Assembly: GCA_020912385.1 (NCBI GenBank) | Contig: CP087207.1 | Coordinates: forward strand, 1,426,001 to 1,490,000 | DNA length: 64,000 bases | Origin: Neofusicoccum parvum | Taxonomy: Eukaryota; Ascomycota; Dothideomycetes; Botryosphaeriales; Botryosphaeriaceae | Direction of reading: 5' to 3' | Shown here: in pieces, positions 54,206-64,000 of the stretch | Layout: each line of letters opens with the position of its first letter | Numbering within the stretch: the stretch's first letter is position 1 | Made by a program: the position numbers and the translations under genes | Notes under the pieces: model-generated | The model's database searches: none | What the model saw: the letters and a program-made list of their open reading frames with translations, nothing else | Told to the model about the DNA's origin: nothing

Positions 54206-54484
54206 AGCAGGGCAGGCAGGCATCATCTGGGGAGAGAACGTTGGAGGGTGTCATAGACGCGTTCTGGATGTAGCATGATGGCGAAATATCAATGAAATCG
54301 GCTCTAATGACTGACATGGCGTTCCCGTTCCCGGGGCATTGCTGTTATGGCCCTCTCATATAATTCACGTGCCTGCGGGTCGCGCTCGCGAGCATCGACG
54401 TCAACCACGCGGCGGGACCTCGTCCCCCCCACAACACAACACAACACAACCGCGCCCGCCCGCCCACACGCTCCACTGCCCATC

Positions 54485-54952
54485 ATGGCCCCTTCGCAGA
54501 CCCTCTACCCCCGCGCAACCGTCAAACGCATCGTCAAAGCCCACAGCAACCGCCCGCTAAGCAAGAACGCCGACATCATGGTACGCAACGCAACGCCTCC
54601 GCCCGCCCGTACACACGCACACAGCCCGCTGACCGAGCCGGAACGCTCTTAGATCTTCCTCGACTACATGCTCTTCATGAACGAGTACGATTCCCCACCC
54701 TGCGACTCCGAGGCAAGGAAACGGAGAGGGATAAGACAGCCGGCTAACGGGAAGCTCAAAACGAAAACAGCCTGATCCGTGAAGCCAACATAAAATCCAA
54801 GCAAGCCGGCGAGCGGGGGATCTCGGCGCGCTCGGTGCGCAAAGTGCGGGAGGTGCGTTCCCCGCTTCTGTTCGCGAGCGCTGTGGACTGGCTGTGGAGT
54901 GGTATGCTGATTTCGGTGTGTGCAGACGTCGCTGCGGAAGTTCAAGGGCTGA
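54485..54952 (+). CDS. Histone-fold centromere protein CENP-W/Wip1-like
   Basis: Four exons, 54485-54580, 54653-54684, 54771-54852 and 54926-54952, encode 78 residues. The chain starts MAPSQTLYPRATVKRIVKAH and continues SNRPLSKNADIMIFLDYMLF, the first histone-fold helices. It then has IREANIKSKQAGERGISARS followed by VRKVRE and ends TSLRKFKG. Length and pattern match fungal CENP-W, the CENP-T partner in the constitutive centromere network. It is missed by simple ORF scans because exons are 96, 32, 82 and 27 nt. Donors are GTACGC, GTACGA and GTGCGT. Confidence 0.82.
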
Positions 54953-55245
54953 GTGGGATTGCCATCGCGAATGACTGGTAATGAGATGGACGAGGTATTG
55001 AAACAACATGACGGAAGACGGCGTTTCGGATGCATTGAGGGCTCGGTGGGACGGTCAGGCGTTTCTGGGTTCGGGATCTATTCAAGGGTGATCGGAGAAG
55101 ACCCTCCAACAGGACAATGCTGAAGGAAGACGGACGGATTGATACCCATACACGCACGCACGCTTCATTTTGTAGAGAGCGAAGGAGAAGAATACAGAAT
55201 GTGTTTGGAGAGGAAGAATGCCGTATTCCTACGGTCACACACAAT

Positions 55246-58200
55246 CTACAAGGCGCTTTTATCTACAACTTCCACCTTCGGCACAATCCACCAATCGTGG
55301 TATTTCTTCCCCGGCTCCGCCTCTCCCATCTTCACTCCCTTCTGCTGCACAATCTCCGCCAAATTCTCTGCCCTCGTCAATTTCGCCAACTTAGCTCCTG
55401 CAAGACCCGTCGCGATGCAGGAGAGCAGCGCATTCTGCACGTTCTGAATGTCCAGTCAGCCACCAGATATGCTACAAGGACATTGACGGTGAATAATCTT
55501 ACCTTATCCCAAGCCTCCTTCACGCCCTCGCTCTTGGCTGCTTTAGCGCCGAGCTTCTTCAAGGCCGCGATCTCGCTCTTCGCCTCCTTGACCATGTTCT
55601 CGACGTCGTGCGTCAGCCGGTAGATGATCTCCGGCAGAGGCCTGTCCGGCGCGTCGTATGGCCCAAACGGGTGGAGGTCCTTATCGAACTCTTCGAACGG
55701 CGGCATACGCGGCGTTTCTATGGCTAAGAATGGTTTCATGCGCAGCTCGTAGCGCAGCGACGCTTGACCGAACGGGCGTGATGGGGTGGGAACGGCGCCG
55801 AGATAATGGAGGAGCGTGTATAACTATTCTCGCGGTCAGATGGAGATATAGTGAAGAAGGCAAGGGTGCGCTCACGCTGCATAGAGCTTCAGCCAGCGAG
55901 GAACCACCCTTCGTGCTGTGGAGCATGCTCTCGGCGTAGTTTTGCGTCTCGAGTAATTCTGCGAGATCGTCGTTTTGGCCGATTTGCGCAAGTCGGGCGT
56001 ATTTCTGGCGGATGAAGGAGAGTATCCTCTCAAGCAAATCTACCCGCGATGCTGATATGCTGGAAAGCCACCAGTACATTCCTGCCCGCTCGTCTGGTAG
56101 GTAGATCTCTTGCTCGAAACCAAGCTGCACAATCCATTCCATTTGCCGCAGCTTCATGTGGTAAACCCACGATGCGAAGGGGTACAGTAGAATGCCGTCC
56201 GTCAACTGATGTAGTTCTTGATCTAGAACCTGGACCTACTGTGCATCAGAATGGGGCTGCTTTCTTATGTTTCTTGGGAGATGACTTACGTCCGACTCCA
56301 GATTGCTGAAGGCTATTAAGTTATGGCAGAGCATACGGCGTGTTCTACAGCGATTTTGACAAAGGCTTGTCAAAATCTCCAGATAGTTCTTTGCAAATCA
56401 GTACTGCTCATTTGTCACCACTCCTGAACGTACCTGTGCAGTCCTGTTTGTGAAGTCATTAACCAGCGATGCCATGACTGCTCGTCTATCCGTTGGAATA
56501 AGCGGATTCTGAGATGTCTCGAAGGACCAATTGACCGGGTTGAGCACTTGGTCCTTAGGGAGTACGAGCTCGTCCAGCTCTTTCCGAAGAAGTTCCTCGT
56601 ACATGTCATTTGGATTACCAAAAACAAGGTTTGCTAGACAGGCGCGGGAGTAGCTGAGGGGTTGAGGCTTGCGAGAATTGAATTCCCAAATGTAGGACTT
56701 TTGTTTCAGACAGAGTCAGCATTTGGTAACGAGACGGTTTGGGCGATCATTCTCAGTATACTGTACTTACCATGATCTCCTGGGGGCTCAATGTCTGAAG
56801 CTTTGTTCCGCGGACAACCTCCAGATTATCTTGACACAGCTCCAATAGAACTTGGCACGCGTCGACAAATGGCAGCTCAACCACGGGTCGTGGTGGGACT
56901 GTGCTTGCCAAGCGCCGTTGGATCTTGGAGCTGAAGGCATCCTTCACAGGGCTGCCTATGGGGTTTGATTTCTGAACTTCTTGAAGATGTTGCCGTATCG
57001 CTGACCAGTCGTCTTCTTGTTGGTCTAACGGGTTATCGGGTGACGTTACAATCAGCAGTTTCTCCCGCAGTTTCAGTCTTGATAGAAGAGCACTTTTAGT
57101 CTCCTCTGTCAATTCTAGAGACTCCTCCCTTATCGACGTCAGTACCGCATGGAATTGTCGGAGCCTTGTGGGAGAGTGGAGCTTCGGTACGCACTCTTTT
57201 CCCCATTTCCCCTTGTTTTCTATCCAATCTTGGGCTTGCCGCAAGACGTCAACGATCTCCTCCTCTGAAAATCGAGTCAAGAGCTGCCGGCTATAGGTGT
57301 GCGTCGAGAAGTCCTCCTCTTCGAAATAATCTCTCGATGTGACTCTCTGGATGACATTGTCACAGTACTTGACGAGTCCCAGACAGTAAGCTCGCAGGAT
57401 CATCAACAGCGGTGACTTCCCACCAGGGTAGCTATAAGTCTGGGATTGCTCATCAGAGCCGTATTTCGCAGCTGCCTGCGGGCCTATGGGTCGATGGAAG
57501 AAGGCTTCGTCTAGCGTCCGGGGCTCGGGCCAAAGGAGCCTGTCGACGTGGACTGACACGAAAAGGGTCTGTGATAGTGGGTAGCCCTGGTGCCAGGACA
57601 TCTCATAGCAGAGCAACTGGTCCATGATTCCGATGACCTCCTCTGGAAGAAGCTCTTTCAGTGCGTCGAAGTCTTCCTCAAGCGTTTCGCCAGGGGCGAG
57701 GAATCCGCTGTCCATCTTCGGGTCCATGATCTGGGGGCCACGTGAGCAATTTGTGATCGACATTGAGCACACAGGACTGGCAGACCTCGAGAGCGCCGAC
57801 GGACTCAAAGAGCGTGAAGTACTCATCTTTCACGAGCTGGCCGGTGCCGAGTGCTGGAACACGTCAGTTGTGAACACAAACGCGTCGCCGAGCATGCGGG
57901 CAACTCCAAAATTTATCGCGGGGCATGGAAAACGGAAATCTTGAAAGAAACGCCGCCTGGTAAATGTGAAAGGAAACCGCAAGAAAATCAAAAGAGAGAG
58001 CAGATAGGCCAAGGCAAAAGCATTACCAGCACAGGCTTGAGTGAAGTGCGCGGTGATGTCGACCGCATTCGGATTGCCGTTGGGCACAGGCCGGGACTGA
58101 ATTGTCGACGACGCGGCGGGGTGGGCTGGTTCCTGGGCTACGCCTGCTCGCGCTCGCGCGCACGTCAGCGTCAAACGCACTGCTCCGGAGCTGTCCGCGA

Positions 58201-58352
58201 GGCTTACCGTGGCTAGGCAACGCGGCGTACTCCTCCTCGAGGCGGAGGTGGGCTGCTTCTGCCGACGGCACATTAGCACTGGCGGCGGGCGCTGCGGGGA
58301 GCGTCGCAGAGCTTGGGCGGCCGCAAACCTTGGGCCAGGCCGTCATCGGCAT
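55246..58352 (-). CDS. MAK10: NatC acetyltransferase auxiliary subunit Mak10/Naa35
   Basis: Nine exons, 58352-58208, 58143-58027, 57853-57786, 57730-56771, 56697-56434, 56388-56290, 56235-55876, 55823-55503 and 55443-55246, encode 843 residues. Mak10/Naa35 scaffolds NatC, which N-acetylates Met-hydrophobic N termini. The hallmark VDITAHFTQACAAL continues LVKDEYFTLFESVGALEIMD and PKMDSGFL across exons 2-4. Later landmarks are YEMSWHQGYPLSQTLFVSVH, RAYCLGLVKYCDNVI, NYLEILTSLCQNRCRTRRML and YPFASWVYHMKLRQMEWI. Exon 3 ends at a GTCTGC donor, chosen because it restores ALEIMDPKMD. The exact N terminus upstream of about residue 75 is less certain. Confidence 0.9.
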
Positions 58353-58604
58353 CAGCGGGCGTCTGGTGGTCGACGCCGGGTATCATGTTCAGGCACGCAC
58401 GGGGTCCGGCGGGGGGTGGTGGCACGTCTGAGGCACGGCGAGGAAGTTGTCATTGAGATTGTTGTAGGATCGCGTCTGCTGCGACTGCCTGAACCCCATC
58501 ATACAAAATGCACTCCAGTCGGCCGCGCTAGTTGCAGCCTCCCATCCACTCTATGCTTTCCTGCCCTCTGCCATCCTTCTGTCCCCCGTCTGCGTCTTCC
58601 GCGC

Positions 58605-58955
58605 CTAGGAGGACTCCTTGGCAGCCGACTCGACGGCGGCCTGGTTGGCGCTGTTCAGAGACTTGACCTCGCCCTGCTTGCCATTCTGTCCGCCCGTCAG
58701 CCGAGAGCCCCAGCTGCGCAGCCTCGCTTCCCGCAGCCATTGTTACTCACCTCCCACTTGGCAAACCTGAGGTCGGACTCGCCGCGGCGCGCGGCAGCTA
58801 GCCTCTGCTCCTCCTTGAGGGAGCGGCGGACGACGCGCGAGGCGATCGTGAGGTAGCGGTTGTACCTGCGGAGGCATCCATTGTCAGCGCGCGGGGGGGC
58901 CATTGGTTCTGTCGGGCGCATACGTGAGACCGGCGGTCTTCCAAGCGAATGCCAT
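58605..58955 (-). CDS. ATP15: Mitochondrial F1 ATP synthase subunit epsilon
   Basis: Exons 58955-58924, 58865-58751 and 58685-58605 encode 75 residues. The small epsilon subunit of the F1 central stalk starts MAFAWKTAGLTYNRYLTIAS and continues RVVRRSLKEEQRLAAARRGE and LRFAKWENGKQGEV, the standard family sequence. It has no cleavable targeting peptide, as usual for this subunit. The three exons are 32, 115 and 81 nt. It lies downstream of QCR2 on the same strand, another respiratory-chain gene. Confidence 0.93.
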
Positions 58956-59299
58956 TGTGAATGCGACGGTGGTTGATTGGGGTATGAGAGTTGGATGCAC
59001 AGCGGCCGCGAGCTTGCTTGCACGTTGGAGCCAGAGCCCTCCGAACTTCGTCGGAGCTAGGCCGGAAGACGCACGCACGTGACCCAGCCGCCTCCGGCTC
59101 TTTCCCGCCCTGGCCGCACGCCCAGAGCGGAAGACAGGAACAGAACAAATGCTATTGACTGGCGGTATCTCCTGGCGCCGCGCACGACGCACCCGCGCCG
59201 CAGAATTCGACAAATGAAATTGGTCTTTAGTGTATCCACAAATACAACTCTCTAAATAATGGTACAACCAACGCGACCCGCCCTCGGCATTTTCTCTAT
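58956..59299. other. Intergenic between QCR2 and ATP15
   Basis: This 344-bp gap holds the QCR2 3' end and the ATP15 promoter on the minus strand. No further feature is recognised. Confidence 0.45.
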
Positions 59300-60857
59300 C
59301 TACACCTTCAAGCCCAGGTCCTCCGCATACGGTAGTGCGAAGAGGTCGCCCACAGTCGCCACCGACGCCTTGCTCTCGAGCAGCTCCTTGGCAGCCTGTG
59401 GTAGTTGCGATGTCAGCCATAATTCTTGATGTATCACGCTGCGGATGACCAACCTTCTTGACCGCCTCCTCCGAGACACCATCAATGGCCTTGGCCGTCT
59501 CGTCGAGCTGGTAGGGCTTGCCGCTGTGGGCAAGGCCAGCGCCGGTCAGCTCAAGGCTGCCGAAGATGTTCTGGCCATGCTCGAGCTCCAGGTACTTGGC
59601 GCGGGCCTTGGCCTTCTGGATATCCTCGCTCTTGATGTTGCCGCCCGCAATCTCCTGCAGAGTCTTGACCACCTCGCCAGCCGCACCGGTAACATCCTTG
59701 GCGCCACCGCTGATGGTGACGGTAAGGAGGCCGGCATCCGAGTAGATGAGGCTCTTGGTGTCGATCTTCGCGCCAGGGAATTTGTCACCAGCCTTGGAAA
59801 GGAGAGAGAAGCCAGAGGTCCACTTGATCTGAGACTGACCGCCGAGGAGCGAACCAAGAACAGCACTCTCGGGCTTGTAGGAGCCGCCGGTGTAGGAGCT
59901 GGAGCCGGGGAAAGCAAGGACGATGGTGTTCTTGCCGGCGTGGGCGATACGCTCCTCACCACCGTAGTACTTGGTCTGGGGAGACTCAAGCGCCTTGGAG
60001 GAAGAGGAGGCACCAGAGAAGAACTCGCCAACCCACTTGGTCAGCTCCGCGTGCTCGGCACCGTTAGCGACGACGGCGAAATTGGGCTTGGCGTAGGCTT
60101 GCGAGGCGAACTCGGCGACGGTCTCGGGCTCGAGGTACTTGGTGTAGGCGGCGGATGAGGTGGGGACGAGCGGGGTGCCCAGGCCACGGTGGAAGGCCAG
60201 GCCGTGGGCCGAGTTCAGAGCCAGCTCGCTGGTGTTGGCGAGGCTCTTCTTGTGCGCCATCTGGATGAGCGGGATGACCTCCTCGTGGAGAACATGCGCT
60301 TCACAGCCCTATCAGCATAAAGTCCTTCATTGTCACCCCCAATGGGCACATACGGGCAAACTTGGTCTGGGTCGCAACCTCGGCGAGCAGCTCGACGAAG
60401 TAGGGCAGGTCGTCGCGGAGGAACTTGGTAGCGAGGACAAGGTTCTCGCGGGAGTGGTAGGGCAGCAGCTCAGCGCCGAGCAGCTCGGACTCGCGGACAA
60501 TACGGAGAGCGGACCTGCGGTTGGTGTTCTGCATTGCGGATTGGGACGTCAGCGCTCAGCGGACAGATGGCGGACGAGCGGCAGCGGATAACGGCGTACC
60601 TTGAAGGCGAACTTCTCCAGGGCCTCGGTCAGGCCGGGGAGCGGCTGGTACCTCGTGCCAGCCTTGGAGACGAGGGCCAGCGTAGTGGTCGGGCCGGCCA
60701 TGTCGCGGCTGGCGAACTTGACGCCGGAGTGGTCGCCGGTCTGGTACTGGAAAGAGCCTGAGGCGGGAGCTGCCAGGCCGCGGCGGTTGGCGGGCTGAGC
60801 GCATTGGCGGCGCAGGGCACGCTGAGCGTGGCGTCCGACAGACTGGCGCGACAGCAT
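59300..60857 (-). CDS. QCR2: Cytochrome bc1 complex core protein 2
   Basis: Exons 60857-60600, 60528-60354, 60298-59454 and 59395-59300 encode 457 residues. Core 2 is an M16-peptidase-like, catalytically inactive subunit of respiratory complex III. The N terminus is an Arg/Ala-rich mitochondrial presequence. The mature part has FASRDMAGPTTTLALVSKAG, PLPGLTEALEKFAFKNTNRR, LPYHSRENLVLATKFLRDDL, and near the C terminus ARAKYLELEHGQNIFGSLEL and a Gly/Ala-rich stretch. The zinc-binding HxxEH of active peptidases is absent, as expected. The exon 2/3 junction (acceptor at 60299) gives FAPHVLHEE; an alternative acceptor creates a stop. Confidence 0.92.
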
Positions 60858-61722
60858 TGTTGCGAGGAGCGGCGTCGGACGACGGAGGACGGGGCGGGTG
60901 GGAGCAATGGGTGATGGAGGTGGGTTTTACTGGCGTTGACGGCCGGCCGACGAAGTTGCTGTTGCTGACAGCCTGTCGTGTGATTGGCTGCCGGCAATCG
61001 AGCCTCGCATGCGCTCATCATTCAGCCAGCCCGGATCTGCCCGCTCTCCAGCCCTTCGATCAGACGCATGCCAATTGCCAGGCTTCCTGTGCTATTTTTC
61101 TGCGTTGGTCACCTTCGATTCAGACGCCCGCAGACGACTCTACTCTCGCCGTCTGGCAGTGCGCAGTAACCTTTCACCCGGTGTAAGACCGGGCGCCGCT
61201 GCCATCTCTTGCGCCGCCCCGTCGCTGCCTGGACTCGGCGCGAGTGCTCGGACGGTAGTCAGAAATCATCGCAGCGCATTTCAGGGTCCTGCATGCTGGC
61301 CTGGCTGCTTATGTGTCAGAGGGGCGTGAATCATCATCGCCAGCTAAATCGGAATAGTCATAGCCGCTACAATTTATCTACAAAATGTTGCACCGGCGGC
61401 ACAGTGAAAATCAACCAGAAATCCTGTATCCGTGGCTGCTCTGCACTGTGAATCAGCCAAACCTTGCCCTCAACACACGCAGACGAGCTGTGCTAGTACT
61501 GCTCGCGATCGGATGCACTTTGGTCCAAGCCGGCACGTGCGGCCACGACTTACTCGGAGGGCCCCGCCCAAGAATTAGCGAGGCTGCGTCTTTGCAACGG
61601 AATCTTTGCAGCTACTCAACCGTCTCCGCCTTCAGCACTTCTTCCGACCTTGCGCACCCATGCGCGCTCACCGGTAGCACAACTGTCAATTCTAGAGAAG
61701 TGAGAGTCTCTAGAACCTAGCC
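60858..61722. promoter_or_regulatory. QCR2-RPC82 divergent promoter region
   Basis: An 865-bp spacer between start codons. Several short frames exist on both strands, none convincing. No clear TATA element close to either start. Confidence 0.4.
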
Positions 61723-63842
61723 ATGGCTGAGGTAAACTATTGCAGAGCGCACCCGACTGCCACGATGCTAATGCTCTGCGCAGCACATTTCCGAACTCTG
61801 CACCCTCCTGGTCGACGACCTGTATGGCGAGCTCTCTTCTGTACGTGCTCCCGCGCACGCCGTCTTTTTGCTCTCCTCCCCGCGACCCTCCCCGCGACCG
61901 CCGCCAACGTTTCCTTTGCGCCCCGCTCACTGACCTGCTCCCCAGCGAGTATTCTCCATCCTCGCAAAGCTCGGCCGCCTCACCATTCGCGGCTTGGTCA
62001 AATACTCGGACTTGAGCGCCCGCGACCTTAAGCATGGCCTTGCTGTGCTCATCCAGCAGAACCTTGTCCTCCACTATACTACCGAGGACGAAATCTTCTA
62101 CGAGCCTCACTGGGAACATGCCTACGCCTTGGTCCGCTCTGGCAAGATTGTGAAAATGGTCGAGGACAGGTTTGGGGAGTCTGCTGGGGGTCTGGTATCG
62201 AACCTGCTGCTCCTTGGCCACGCCAAAATCAGCGATCTGGCCGATGCCTACGGAGTCTCTACCAAGACCGGCGCGGTGGACTTGGAAAGCCTGCACGTCA
62301 ACGGAAACGGCATTGCGAACGGCGATGACGCCAGCACTGGCGTTGAGAAGGGTCAGAATCACGTCAAGTCTCTAGAAGACCTCCACAAGCTCCTACGCCA
62401 ACTTCTCGATGCCGGTTTCGTTACGCCAGTGCGCCGCAGACACTTCCATCCGACCTCCGACCTCCGCAACGAAGCCGAGCGCATAGTCAAGCACACCCTT
62501 TTCGGGGGCCAAGTCAAGGGCAAGCAGGTTGTCGAGCTGGAGGCGGAGGTAAACAAGTTGCTGAAAAGGTGGAGGGATGAAGACGGCGACGAGGGAGACC
62601 AGACGGACGGAGCATCTGCAGGCATGAAGCGGGGAAGAGAAGACAACAACACACAGGCTCGCAAGCGTATCAAAGTCAATGCCAGGCTGCCGAACGGATC
62701 CAACTCGGTGGCCGCTGGGAGCGTTTCCTTGGACGTACGTTGTCTCCGCAGGTGAAGCGCGGGTGCCAGTTGACTAACGAATACAGGATGACCTCGTTGT
62801 TGCGGTCAGCCAGGACAAGTGCGTTGCTGCACTCCGAACTGAGCAGCTCGTCGATTTTGCCAATCGCTATCTCGGAGAGACCACTTCCAAGGTTTACGAG
62901 GCCCTGCTGCGACAGATGGAGAAAAAGGTGCACCGTTGCAATGATCCTTTCAACCAAGCACCAAGTGAAGATGATGAGGCCGACTCGCTGCCTTCTGTGA
63001 CCGCAAGGGAGGTCTTGGAACTTTTGGATCCCAGTATCGACCTCGCTGCCGGAATTGGAAACCCCGAAGCCCAGATGAACGGCGATTCTCCCGGTAGTGA
63101 AGACGAAGAAGGTGTTTCCACGCTTAATGGAACAACACATACTAATGGGACTGGTCAGGTGAATGCAGGTGGTCGCTTGGGGCTTGTCAAACTCCACTGC
63201 TCCCTTCTCTTCGAAGATCCACGGCGCTTCGTGCGCTGGGTAGGCTCACGTGGTGGAGGTGAATACAAGATTGACTTCCGGCCCCTTACCTATTCTCTCA
63301 TTCAGCATGAACTCGAGGCCACCGTGCTCGCTCGGTGGGGCCCTCTTGCTGCTAGAATCGTTCGAATCCTGAGCGCCAAGGGAAAACTCGACGAGAAGCA
63401 AGTCTCCACTACAGGTCTTATGCGTACTAAGGAGATCCGGGCTTCCCTGACTGCCATGCAAGAAGCCGGCTTTGTGGAGACCCAGGAAGTACCCAAAGAC
63501 AACACGCGTGCTCCAAGTAGGACCATGTACTTCTGGTTCTTCGATCAGGATAGATGCCGCCAGCTTGTTTTGACGGACACGTACAAGGCCATGGCGCGGA
63601 TCCTACAGAGGATCAAGGTTGAGCGAGCGAAGGTGCAGTCAGTCATCGACAAGGCAGAGAGATCGGACGTCGTTGGTAACGAAGACCGTTTCCTAACCGA
63701 AACGGAGAAGAGGGCACTGAGAACTTGGAGGGAGTCAGAAGAGAAGCTTCTGGCCCAACTCGGAAGGCAGGATGATCTGGTCGCTATTCTGCGAGACTTC
63801 AGGATGCCACCCATCCCGAAGTCATCCTGGAACGACAACTAA
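61723..63842 (+). CDS. RPC82: RNA polymerase III subunit C82 (RPC3)
   Basis: Exons 61723-61731, 61784-61840, 61946-62734 and 62787-63842 encode 636 residues. The subunit belongs to the Pol III-specific C82/C34/C31 initiation subcomplex and consists of winged-helix domains. The first coding exon is only nine nucleotides (Met-Ala-Glu) and joins HISELCTLLVDDLYGELSS, then RVFSILAKLGRLTIRGLVKY. Further landmarks are LVLHYTTEDEIFYEPHWEHA, FVTPVRRRHFHPTSDL, RRFVRWVGSRGGGEYKIDFR and SRTMYFWFFDQDRCRQL. A charged linker with a basic KRGRED region sits mid-chain. It ends PPIPKSSWNDN. Confidence 0.93.
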
Positions 63843-64000
63843 ATTCTCATGTTGCAGAAATCCTGCAACATCGCTTTCTTGGACAACTATTTGCATTGCG
63901 GGCGGCGTTCTTCTATGGTATTCAGGAGCTTTTGGAGGATGGCATGAGCTTTTTGCATTTTACTGGAGCACCTCTTTTCATTTCCCTCTTTTTGGGAATG

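Overview
The window is nuclear DNA of a filamentous ascomycete (Pezizomycotina; Dothideomycetes is my guess from overall gene content, not proven). The evidence is dense, mostly single-copy eukaryotic genes split by many short introns (about 45-130 nt, GT...CTAAC/CTGAC...AG), fungus-specific families, and secreted cuticle- or polyphenol-attacking esterases. Exon joins below were worked out by hand from splice consensus, reading-frame continuity and family conservation. For every spliced complete gene the exon lengths sum to a multiple of three.

Layout. 1-8.2 kb: 3' part of a multi-pass membrane protein, a probable PGA1-like ER protein, an F-box protein, ADE8 (purine synthesis), ATG8 (autophagy) and a tiny NCE101-like gene. 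8.7-12.1 kb: MSS1 (mitochondrial tRNA-modification GTPase), convergent with an unusual locus carrying three small ORFs that all begin Met-Gly-Arg-Gly-Gly-Tyr-Asn. 12.1-14.9 kb: no convincing gene. 14.9-23.2 kb: HUS1 and CTF4/MCL1 head to head over an MCB-box promoter, then alpha-tubulin and MAK16 head to head.

23.5-37 kb is accessory in character: a secreted NucA/NucB-type nuclease, a 3.6-kb gene-poor stretch, a cutinase with CCTCGG boxes upstream, a tannase/feruloyl esterase, an unknown protein, a frame-broken DUF3176-like remnant, an epoxide hydrolase and a cupin gene with an in-frame stop. 37.5-42.9 kb: a divergent hydantoinase / N-carbamoyl amidohydrolase pair (with GATA sites between them) and a secreted FMN-dependent hydroxy-acid oxidase. 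Small foldback elements recur here, one inside the hydantoinase intron. 44.3-44.6 kb: an intron-containing tRNA-Asn and a truncated inverted copy form a large palindrome.

45.3-64 kb is housekeeping: MAU2/SCC4 (cohesin loading), an EHT1-like hydrolase, LOC1, the neighbouring convergent genes VPS68 and VPS55 (subunits of one endosomal complex), PRE5 (proteasome alpha6), a 78-residue CENP-W-like histone-fold protein, MAK10/NAA35 (NatC), ATP15, QCR2 and RPC82.

The strongest candidate for something undescribed is the MGRGGYN locus at 11.26-12.12 kb. On its minus strand, over about 825 nt of probable transcript, the only ATGs are three that each open an MGRGGYN ORF (in three different frames) and one inside the last ORF.
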